This document shows, in pieces, positions 33,778 through 40,698 of a DNA stretch of 64,000 bases. Both the position numbers and the translations under genes were made by a program. The notes beneath the pieces were generated by a model. That model searched no databases. It was not told the origin of the DNA and saw only the letters and a program-made list of their open reading frames with translations. Numbering within the stretch: the first letter of the stretch is position 1; each line of letters begins with the position of its first letter. Source of the stretch: Pseudomonas frederiksbergensis (GTDB lineage: Bacteria; Pseudomonadota; Gammaproteobacteria; Pseudomonadales; Pseudomonadaceae); NCBI RefSeq assembly GCF_003732665.1, contig NZ_MOBP01000012.1, positions 635,808 to 699,807 of the forward strand, written 5' to 3'.

Positions 33778-35232
33778 TCAGGCCACGATATCCGTGGTTG
33801 CTGCCTGGCCAACGGTGCTGACCAGGAAGTCAGCCACGCCGTGCCCGGAGAAATCCACCGACAACAGGCTGTTACCGCCCGAAGAGGTCAACACGGCGTC
33901 GCCTGCCGCACCGGTGAACGAATTCACGAAGTGCAGGCCCGCGCCTTTGGTGATGCCGGTCAGGTCGATCTTGTCCAGGCCGCTGACGAAATCGAGGATC
34001 TGGTCGGCTACACCTGGCTTGGAGTCAGTGCTGGCAGCAAATACGAAGGTGTCCGAACCCGAACCGCCCCACAATTTGTCCGCACCGCCCGCGCCGTAGA
34101 TCAGGTCATTGCCGGCACCGCCCTTCAGTTCGTTGGCGATGCTGTTACCGATCAGCAGGTCGTTGCCCGAACCGCCGATGGCGTTCTCGATGATAGCGCC
34201 CTTGGCAATGGACACGTTACCTACCAGGCCACCAACGTCGGAGAACGAGGCGTCATTGAGGTTGATCTTCTGGTTTTGGGTAAAACCGGAGAAGTCCAGG
34301 GTGTCCTTGCCGCCCGCGTCCCACACCGAGAACACGAGTTTGTCGGCGGACGACGAAGCGCTCAGGAAGTCACGGCCGGCATTGGAGTTGAAGCCGTAGG
34401 TGGTGTCACCGGTACGGGTCTCCAGGTTGGCGCCGTAGAGTTTCTGGATTGCCGCGATATCGTCCATCAGCGGGCCGGACGAATAGGCTTCGACGCCGCC
34501 CTTGCTGAAGTTCTGGCTGGTGTTGCTTTCACTCCAGTAGCTCATGAGGCTGTAGCCACGGGTGTCCTGGCCGTAGGACGCGTCGTTGTAGGTCGGGTTG
34601 CCTTCGCCGGCGTTGTAGTCGCCAGGGTGAGACAAGCCCAGGGTGTGGCCAATTTCGTGGGTCAGGGTTTGACGCCCGTAGTTGCTCAGGCCCGGGGTTT
34701 TGTTGACGTCGTAGCCGCTGCCTGTCAGATACCACGACTGGCCGTCGTAGCCTGGCTCGGTCCCTGGCAGGAATGCGAACGCCGCCGCGCCTTCCTGGCC
34801 GCCGCTGTAGTTACCAAAGGACATGTGGCCGTCGCCACCCTTGGACGCTTCAGCGAAGGTGACATTGGCCACATCGGCCCAGGATTGCATGGCGAGCACG
34901 GCCTGGGCTTTTTGCAAGGTGCTGAACTGACTGAAACCGGTGACGCCCAGGCCACTGAAGTTGGCGGTCTTGGCGGTCAGAAAGGTGTAGGTCAGTTCGA
35001 TTTTGCCGCTGCCGTTGAGATCGTGCCAGGAAGCACCATCGCGCAGCAGTTGTGTCGCGGCTTGATCCACCGAGAAGGAGGGTTTGCCATTGACCGTGAG
35101 GTTGCCGCCACGGTCGTATTGATGGCTGAAGCTATTGATCTGGTTGAACGCAGAACTCGGCGCGGCCAGTGCTTGCAATGGCTGGAAGACCAGTTCGGCG
35201 GAATCAATGGCTTTGGCTTTAACTTTCGACAT
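33778..35232 (-). CDS. aprX: Extracellular alkaline metalloprotease AprX (serralysin)
   Basis: The protein has about 484 residues, the family's usual length. The zinc site HEIGHTLGLSHP begins near residue 192 and the Met-turn SLMSYW follows. The C-terminal half has RTX repeats (GGSGNDLLIG, GGAGNDLIYGAGGADKLWGG) and the protein ends in the type I secretion signal with terminal DIVA. No N-terminal signal peptide; a short propeptide is cleaved outside the cell. It is exported by AprDEF. I choose the ATG at 35232, which gives MSKVKAKAID, over the GTG two codons earlier. In dairy-spoilage pseudomonads this is the heat-stable caseinolytic enzyme. Its ribosome binding site carries a perfect RsmA/E consensus. 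Confidence 0.95.
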   Translation of the reverse strand: MSKVKAKAIDSAELVFQPLQALAAPSSAFNQINSFSHQYDRGGNLTVNGKPSFSVDQAATQLLRDGASWHDLNGSGKIELTYTFLTAKTANFSGLGVTGFSQFSTLQKAQAVLAMQSWADVANVTFAEASKGGDGHMSFGNYSGGQEGAAAFAFLPGTEPGYDGQSWYLTGSGYDVNKTPGLSNYGRQTLTHEIGHTLGLSHPGDYNAGEGNPTYNDASYGQDTRGYSLMSYWSESNTSQNFSKGGVEAYSSGPLMDDIAAIQKLYGANLETRTGDTTYGFNSNAGRDFLSASSSADKLVFSVWDAGGKDTLDFSGFTQNQKINLNDASFSDVGGLVGNVSIAKGAIIENAIGGSGNDLLIGNSIANELKGGAGNDLIYGAGGADKLWGGSGSDTFVFAASTDSKPGVADQILDFVSGLDKIDLTGITKGAGLHFVNSFTGAAGDAVLTSSGGNSLLSVDFSGHGVADFLVSTVGQAATTDIVA

Positions 35233-35238
35233 AAACAC

Positions 35239-35248
35239 ACTTCCTTGT
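35239..35248 (-). promoter_or_regulatory. RsmA/RsmE binding site on the aprX ribosome binding site
   Basis: On the minus strand the leader reads acaaggaagt, an exact match to the RsmA/CsrA SELEX-type consensus (A/U)CANGGANG(U/A), with GGA as the Shine-Dalgarno core 7 bases before the start codon at 35232. Repression of exoprotease translation by RsmA/RsmE and relief by Gac-controlled small RNAs is established for aprA in related strains; applying it here is inference. Confidence 0.7.
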
Positions 35249-35650
35249 TAAGCAATGGAACAGTTTTTGTCAGATAGAGACAATCTCTGGCGAGATCGTC
35301 CTATCACTCGCCCAATGAAGGCGAAACGAAACTGACACAATTTGAAATCAAACGTCTAGTACTTTTTTTAGGTCAAATTGTTGTGTTCCAGCAAGTCCCC
35401 GGAAACAAGGGTTGAAAGGTCAAAATATAGTTTTAGATGGGTGGAATTGGGCGAATTGTCTGACAATTTCAAATTTAATTATTAAATAGAAGTAAGTTGT
35501 TTTTTGTCGAAGGCGTCTCACTTTGTTGGACTTATTAGTATGAGTGCCAGTGCATTGCCATCAACTAAATTCAAGCACTGATGAGTCGCTTTCATGAATG
35601 AGTGCGGACGGATTCCTGATCAATAAATCCGTCCCTCTCATCCTCACGCT
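35249..35650. other. AT-rich aprX promoter region with a 9-bp inverted repeat
   Basis: This 400-base stretch has no gene and is far AT-richer than the coding DNA. acaatttga (35337-35345) and tcaaattgt (35373-35381) form a perfect inverted repeat, 27 bases apart and roughly 105-150 bases before aprX, a plausible operator. The poly-T stretch ctttttttag lies between the arms. I cannot assign a sigma-factor motif with confidence. Confidence 0.5.
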
Positions 35651-36061
35651 CTAAGGCACTCGATCAATGCCTTCGATAGCAAACACTGCCTCAACATCCA
35701 CTTGCTCGCCTGCCTGAGTATGGTAACGAAAATTCAATCGCCCATTGACTCGCTCCTCCGGCTGGTGATTCTGAAGGTGGATGGTGCCACTGACAGCTTC
35801 GAACACTTCCCCAGACGGGTTCACAAAATAGAAGAGACCCACCACAGAATCGCTGCCTACCTCGTACGTACCGCTCAGAGCATTTTCGTCGGCCAATCTA
35901 AAAGCGATACCTTCCCCGGCGAAACCTCCCGCATATCCGGTTACGTTCAAGTGGTGGTTGGAGTTATGTCGAAACACATTGGTTGAAGTGAAGGGCCTCT
36001 GCACCCCCGTGTAAAAATTGGAAATAGTGCCTTTCATCGTGCCGGTGACAGTGCTGCTCAT
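35651..36061 (-). CDS. Hypothetical beta-rich protein
   Basis: The protein has 136 residues and no signal peptide. It is rich in beta-type sequence, Gly, Thr and Asn (MKGTISNFYTGVQRPF, NHHLNVTGYAGGFAGEGIAF, TYEVGSDSVVGLFYFVN, VSGTIHLQN), with an aspartate/glutamate-rich end. The ATG at 36061 has GGAGG upstream (minus strand aaGGAGGGttcgtc). I do not recognise the family. It lies alone between aprX and the polyamine cluster, all on the minus strand; a link to the exoprotease island is possible but unsupported. Confidence 0.65.
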   Translation of the reverse strand: MSSTVTGTMKGTISNFYTGVQRPFTSTNVFRHNSNHHLNVTGYAGGFAGEGIAFRLADENALSGTYEVGSDSVVGLFYFVNPSGEVFEAVSGTIHLQNHQPEERVNGRLNFRYHTQAGEQVDVEAVFAIEGIDRVP

Positions 36062-36120
36062 GACGAACCCTCCTTGAGTCGCCTCAATGGGAGGCGATTG
36101 CCGTCATGATTTAACCGACA

Positions 36121-36155
36121 AATAAAAACGTTGAAACCTGTCAGGATTGACAGGT
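36121..36155 (-). terminator. Rho-independent terminator downstream of the potF-like gene
   Basis: On the minus strand acctgtca and tgacaggt pair around four bases, followed by caacgtttttattt. It lies 40 bases after the stop of the binding-protein gene and ends the polyamine cluster. Confidence 0.6.
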
Positions 36156-36194
36156 CTCAAGATCATTTTGCTATTTCAGACGATCTAGACTGAC

Positions 36195-37280
36195 TCAACT
36201 CCCCGTCCGAATCTTGTTCCAAACCCTTGTCCGGATCCGGTCAATGTTCAACGGCATCGCCTCCAGCGCGAACAATTTCCCCATCATTTCCGGGCTCGGG
36301 TAGACCTTGGTGTCGTTCTTGATCGCCGGGTCGATCAGGCTGTCGGCCTGTTCGTTGCCGTTGGCGTAGTGCACGTAGTTGCTGATGTCAGCCATGACGT
36401 CCGGGCGCAGCAGGTAGTTCATGAACGCATAGCCGGCCTTGTCGTCCGGGGCGTCGGCGGGCATGGCGACCATGTCGAACCAGATGGCGGCGCCTTCCTT
36501 GGGAATCGAATAGCCGATGTCGATGCCGTTCTTGGCTTCCTTGGCGCGGTTTTCCGCCTGCAGGATGTCGCCGGAAAAGCCCACCGCCACGCAGATGTCG
36601 CCGTTGGCCAGGTCGCTGGTGTATTTCGAGGAATGGAAATAGCTGACGTATGGCCGAACTTTCAGCAGCAGCGCTTCAGCCTTTTTATAGTCTTCCGGGT
36701 TTTTGCTGTGGTGCGGCAAGCCCAGGTAATTCAGCGCCGCCGGGAGCAATTCCGGGCCGTTGTCGAGGATGGCCACGCCGCACTTTTGCAGCTTCTGCAT
36801 GTTTTCCGGTTTGAAGATCAAATCCCAGGAATCCACCGGCGCGTTATCGCCCAATACAGCCTTGACCTTGGCGATGTTGTAGCCGATGCCGGTGCTGCCC
36901 CACAGGTAGGGGAAGCCGTGTTCGTTGCCCGGATCGTTGGTCTGCAAAGCCTTGAGCAACACCGGGTTGAGGTTCTTCCAGTTCGGCAACTGGCTCTTGT
37001 CGAGCTTCTTCAGCGCCTTGCCTTCAATCTGCCGGGCCATGAAGTGGTTGGACGGGAACACCACGTCGTAACCGGATTTACCGGTCATCAACTTGCCGTC
37101 GAGGGTTTCGTTGCTGTCGTAGACGTCATAGGTGAAACCAATACCGGTTTCTTTCTGGAAGTTCTTGGTGGTGTTCGGGGCGATGTAGTCCGACCAGTTG
37201 TAGATCTTGACGGTCTCGGCCCCATGGCTGAGGGTCGCGACCAGTGCAAGGGGCGCCAGGGTCAATGTCTTTCGGATCAT
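36195..37280 (-). CDS. Polyamine ABC transporter periplasmic binding protein (PotF/SpuD type)
   Basis: The protein has 361 residues with a signal peptide (MIRKTLTLAPLALVATLSHG, mature AETVKIYNWSDYI). The NWSDYIAP and SNETLDGKLMTGKSGYDVVF segments and the GSTGIGYN and VGFSGDILQAENRA motifs are typical of putrescine/spermidine-binding proteins, with aromatic and acidic residues lining the ligand pocket. No permease or ATPase gene is adjacent, so it either uses components encoded elsewhere or acts as a sensor. It is the last gene of a run that includes an FAD amine oxidase and a cupin, which supports a polyamine or amine substrate. Confidence 0.9.
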   Translation of the reverse strand: MIRKTLTLAPLALVATLSHGAETVKIYNWSDYIAPNTTKNFQKETGIGFTYDVYDSNETLDGKLMTGKSGYDVVFPSNHFMARQIEGKALKKLDKSQLPNWKNLNPVLLKALQTNDPGNEHGFPYLWGSTGIGYNIAKVKAVLGDNAPVDSWDLIFKPENMQKLQKCGVAILDNGPELLPAALNYLGLPHHSKNPEDYKKAEALLLKVRPYVSYFHSSKYTSDLANGDICVAVGFSGDILQAENRAKEAKNGIDIGYSIPKEGAAIWFDMVAMPADAPDDKAGYAFMNYLLRPDVMADISNYVHYANGNEQADSLIDPAIKNDTKVYPSPEMMGKLFALEAMPLNIDRIRTRVWNKIRTGS

Positions 37281-37340
37281 GAGTCGATTCCTGTAAGGGT
37301 TGTTTTCTTTTTTGTTGGGCAGGCAATCAAAAGATCAAAA

Positions 37341-37682
37341 TCAAAAAATCAAAACGTAGGTCTTGCGCACGGTTTCCTGGATGTCCCAGATACCGAGGCT
37401 GTTGGCCGGCAACATCAGTGCATCGCCGGCTTCTATGTGCAGGGTTTCACCGTCGTCGGGAGTGAAGGTGCAGCGGCCCTGAATGAAGTGACAGAACTCC
37501 TGGGCCACAATCTGCCGCCGCCAGCGACCGGGGGTGCATTCCCAGACGCCGGTTTCGACGCCATCATCGCGCTCGACACAGGTGGTCGAGGCCACGGCCA
37601 CCGGGGCTCCCAGGGGTACGGCGACGGGGTTGGATTCGTCCAGCTTCAGGGTTGCGGTGTTCTTGAATTGGGTGATGCTCAT
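37341..37682 (-). CDS. Cupin domain protein (DUF861-type)
   Basis: The protein has 113 residues, starting MSITQFKNTATLKLDESNPV. It has one small beta-barrel cupin domain with motif VAQEFCHFIQGRCTFTPDDG and the second part HIEAGDALMLPANSLGIWDI. Family members of the cupin_3 type are often placed next to amine or ureido-compound oxidases; activity is unknown. It lies 18 bases after the FAD oxidase gene and 60 before the binding protein. An alternative TTG start five codons upstream is less likely. Confidence 0.8.
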   Translation of the reverse strand: MSITQFKNTATLKLDESNPVAVPLGAPVAVASTTCVERDDGVETGVWECTPGRWRRQIVAQEFCHFIQGRCTFTPDDGETLHIEAGDALMLPANSLGIWDIQETVRKTYVLIF

Positions 37683-37700
37683 GGGCCTACCTATCAATGT

Positions 37701-39107
37701 TTAGTGCATGAAACCTTCCATGAACCCCGCGACGCCGCTGGCCAGCTTGCGTCGCCAAGGCGCGGTGGCCGGGTTGGCGAGGGTCTGATCTTCGTGGACG
37801 AAGCTGCGGATGATTGCGTTGTAGCCGAGCCAGCGACAGGGCTCCGGTTCCCAGGCGCGCAGCGCGTCGAGGCCGCCCTGGGGGATGACCCAGGGCTGAC
37901 GAACGAGGTCGGTCTCGCGCTCAAGGATCAGATCGGCCAGGGTGCGCCCGCCCAAATTGCTCGCGCCGACACCCTCCCCGCCATAACCGCCGGACAAGGC
38001 GATGCCGCTGGCGCGATCGCAGAGCATGTGCGGCTTGAAATGGCGGGACATGCCCAGATTGCCGCCCCAGGCGTGGGTGATGCGCACGTTTTTCAATTGC
38101 GGGAACAGCTCGCCAAACAGGTAGCGCCGCAGCTCGACTTCGCTGGTGGTGAGGTTGAAGTCGTGACGTAATTTGCCGGCAAACTGATAGCCACCCCGGG
38201 CGCCAAACACCAAGCGATTGTCGGCGGTGCGCTGGCCGTAGGTAACCTGGCGACTGGCTTCGCTGAACGCCTGGCCCTGGCTCAGGCCGATTTCGTCCCA
38301 AGTGGCGGCGGACAGCGGCTCAGTGGCCACCAGCAAACTTTGCACCGGCAACTGATAGCGACCGAGTGGCGGCAGCGTGACGGAGTAACCTTCCACCGCC
38401 GGCACGACCCAGCGGCTGCGCACCGAGGCTTTCGCCGTGCGTAAACGACCGGACTGCCACTGGGTGACCGGGCTGTTTTCATAAATCTTGACGCCCATGC
38501 GCTCCACCGTCCGCGCCAGGCCCCGGACCAATTTGGCCGGGTTGATGGTCGCCACGTGCGGTGCGTAGATCCCGCCATAGGGCTTGGCAACCCGGATTTG
38601 CTGCGCCAGTTGTTCAGGGCTGAGCCAACGGTAATCGTTTTCGGTCAAACCCTGGCGATAGAGCTGGTCCAGATAACTGCGCAGGCTGGTTTCCTGCTCG
38701 GGATAACGGGCTGCGCAATACAGCACCCCGCCCTTGCGATAATCGCAGTCGATGCCCTCACGTTCGAGAACAATCTCGACTTCATCGGGGATGTTATGCA
38801 ACAGGTCAAACGAAGCGCGGCGTTGTTCGGCCGGCAGGTTGGCGAGCAAACGGTCCTCGCCCAGCAAGTTGCCCATCAACCAGCCACCATTGCGGCCCGA
38901 TGCGCCAAACCCGGCGGTTTGCGCTTCGACGATGGCAATGTCCAGGCCCGGGGCCAGGCGCTTGAGGTAATACGCGGTCCACAGCCCGGTGTAACCCGCG
39001 CCGATGATGGCCACGTCGACGTCCAGATCCTGTTCCAGGGCCGCGCGCGCCTGCAACGGCTCGTCGAGTTGATCCATCCATAAACTGATCCCGCGCCACG
39101 CCGACAT
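37701..39107 (-). CDS. FAD-dependent amine oxidoreductase (PuuB/PauB-like DAO family)
   Basis: The protein has 468 residues. The FAD-binding Rossmann motif DVAIIGAGYTGLWTAYYLK lies near residues 35-55, followed by the GFGASGRNGGWLMGN signature of gamma-glutamylputrescine oxidase-like enzymes. The GGEGVGASNLGGRTLADLIL C-terminal region closes the FAD site. It probably oxidises a gamma-glutamylated polyamine or similar amine to an aldehyde, releasing hydrogen peroxide. The ATG at 39107 has GGAG 8 bases upstream. It is directly downstream of the AraC-type regulator, which likely controls it. Confidence 0.88.
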   Translation of the reverse strand: MSAWRGISLWMDQLDEPLQARAALEQDLDVDVAIIGAGYTGLWTAYYLKRLAPGLDIAIVEAQTAGFGASGRNGGWLMGNLLGEDRLLANLPAEQRRASFDLLHNIPDEVEIVLEREGIDCDYRKGGVLYCAARYPEQETSLRSYLDQLYRQGLTENDYRWLSPEQLAQQIRVAKPYGGIYAPHVATINPAKLVRGLARTVERMGVKIYENSPVTQWQSGRLRTAKASVRSRWVVPAVEGYSVTLPPLGRYQLPVQSLLVATEPLSAATWDEIGLSQGQAFSEASRQVTYGQRTADNRLVFGARGGYQFAGKLRHDFNLTTSEVELRRYLFGELFPQLKNVRITHAWGGNLGMSRHFKPHMLCDRASGIALSGGYGGEGVGASNLGGRTLADLILERETDLVRQPWVIPQGGLDALRAWEPEPCRWLGYNAIIRSFVHEDQTLANPATAPWRRKLASGVAGFMEGFMH

Positions 39108-39158
39108 ACACCACTCCGCCACTCAACACATCGATGGCGTCGATCCTAGTGCGTGACC

Positions 39159-39974
39159 TCAGAGGCTGTCTTGCGCGCGTGCACGCAAAGAAATTTGTTT
39201 GACGTAGGCTTTGGGCGACTGGCCGGTGTGTTGGCGGAAACAGCTGTAAAACGCCGACAACGAGTTGAAACCGGCGGCAAACGCCAGTTCATCGACCCGC
39301 AGCGGCGGCGTGGCTTTATCCAGCACCGCGAGCAAATGCTGCAAACGCGCCTGGTTGACGTAGCGGTAGAAGCTTTGACCGAGAACCTGATTCAAGAGGT
39401 AAGAAATCTGATTACGGCTGTAACCGCACTCCTTCGCTACCCGCTGTAGATCGAGCTCGGGGTCCAGGTACGGTTGCTGGCGCTGGAAGTATTGCTGCAG
39501 GTCTTCGGCCATGAAGCTCAATTGGCGTGGCGACAAGCCGAGCCGGCTGGCCGCCGGGCGCAGGGTATTGGCGGTTTTGCTGGCCGGTTGTTCGCGCACC
39601 AGGGACGCGTATTCGTTGACGCGCCAGATCAAACCGTCGCGCACGGTGATGGCCTCGCTGGAGCGAAACGACACCAGCCCGTCAGTGCCGCGCAGGGTCA
39701 TTTGGTATTGAATGAAGGCGGTGTTGCCGTCCAGGCGGATGCGATCCGAGTGCTCAAGCGCTTCGCCGGGATTGCGCGGCATGCTGTCGCGCACGTACTC
39801 GCGTAGTTCGTCCAGGCCCATGACCCGGTTCTGGAAAAAGTCGCTGTACTGGATGTCCGGGTGATACAGGGCCATCACGCCGTCCAGGTCCCGGTGTTTC
39901 CAGCACAGGTGGTAGCGCATGACCGTTTCGCCCGTGGCCTGGGTTTGCAGTGGGCCATCATCATCGGCGTGCAT
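39159..39974 (-). CDS. AraC family regulator with an N-terminal SnoaL-like domain
   Basis: The protein has 271 residues. The C-terminal 100 residues form the AraC double helix-turn-helix (LDLQRVAKECGYSRNQISYL and VDELAFAAGFNSLSAFYSCF, then RQHTGQSPKAYV). The first 130 residues are not the usual AraC cupin but look like a SnoaL/NTF2-type pocket (YHLCWKHRDLDGVMALYHPD, YSDFFQNRVMGLDELREYV, LVSFRSSEAITVRDGLIWRV), a cone-shaped fold that can hold a small ligand. It stands 51 bases before the FAD oxidase gene and is probably the local activator. The combination is uncommon. Confidence 0.85.
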   Translation of the reverse strand: MHADDDGPLQTQATGETVMRYHLCWKHRDLDGVMALYHPDIQYSDFFQNRVMGLDELREYVRDSMPRNPGEALEHSDRIRLDGNTAFIQYQMTLRGTDGLVSFRSSEAITVRDGLIWRVNEYASLVREQPASKTANTLRPAASRLGLSPRQLSFMAEDLQQYFQRQQPYLDPELDLQRVAKECGYSRNQISYLLNQVLGQSFYRYVNQARLQHLLAVLDKATPPLRVDELAFAAGFNSLSAFYSCFRQHTGQSPKAYVKQISLRARAQDSL

Positions 39975-40237
39975 AAAGGGCTCGGCGAAAAAAACCGAGC
40001 TTGCCCAAGTTCGACGTCGGCTTCAATGGCCAATCCATAGTGGCGTTTTGGCGATAACCCTCGGCGACGTGACCCATATCAAAAAAAATCACACCAATCG
40101 CCAAACGGACTGAAAAAATCCACATGGTTTTCACATCCGGATGCTACTTTTAAAAGCAATCACCGGTTGAACCAAGATGGTTCTACCCCTCCTCACATGA
40201 GCTAAAGGAAGCGCTCGATGACTAAGGTGGGCAACAC

Positions 40238-40513
40238 ATGAACAAAGGGTCTTTCAGCAAAGTCACCTTTCCAAACGCCTGCCAGCTGATGCGCTGGCAT
40301 TTTCATCCCATGGGTTTCGAGGCGAGCATGGACGCGCCGGGCAGCATGATTGCCCGTCTGTTTGACCGTGCCAGTGGCGAAACCATGATCGCCATCGCCG
40401 GTATTCCCTGCGCGACCGTGATGAATGCCGCGGATGTCGAACGAATAATCGAAGCGGTGGAGGATGAGCTGGAAGCGTTCATTCCACCGGTGGCGCTCCA
40501 GAGCTATGCCTGA
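40238..40513 (+). CDS. DUF1652 family protein
   Basis: The 91-residue protein has the family pattern FPNACQLMRWHFHPMGFEAS, ARLFDRASGETMIAIAGIPC and DVERIIEAVEDELEAF. This family is small, cytosolic and essentially restricted to Pseudomonas; the function is unknown. It is monocistronic and followed by a good terminator. The upstream 263-base gap to the divergent AraC gene should contain its promoter, together with a run of a residues at 40081-40088. Confidence 0.88.
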   Translation: MNKGSFSKVTFPNACQLMRWHFHPMGFEASMDAPGSMIARLFDRASGETMIAIAGIPCATVMNAADVERIIEAVEDELEAFIPPVALQSYA

Positions 40514-40533
40514 GTTCTTGGCGCCGCAAAGCG

Positions 40534-40561
40534 AAAAGCCCACTTGATGTGGGCTTTTTTG
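40534..40561 (+). terminator. Rho-independent terminator of the DUF1652 gene
   Basis: aaagcccac and gtgggcttt pair around ttgat, followed by ttttt. It lies about 20 bases after the stop codon. Confidence 0.9.
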
Positions 40562-40597
40562 TGGGCGTTGCAATATCTGAATGCAGTGATGTCCATT

Positions 40598-40684
40598 GTG
40601 GGAGCGGGCTTGCTCGCGAAGGCGTCGTATCAGTCGACATCTCTATCAACTGAAGCACGCCTTCGCGAGCAAGCCCGCTCCCGC
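40598..40684. repeat. REPIN
   Basis: tgtgggagcgggcttgctcg and the inverted copy cgagcaagcccgctcccgca lie about 40 bases apart, with extended arms (cgaaggcg...cgccttcg). It lies between the DUF1652 terminator and the convergent helicase gene. Confidence 0.9.
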
Positions 40685-40698
40685 AAGAGTCGGCGGGG

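Noticed and set aside
33681..33812. N-terminal extension of AprI into aprX
   Set aside because: The extension is basic and unlike a secretion signal; the ATG at 33680 directly precedes a normal signal peptide.
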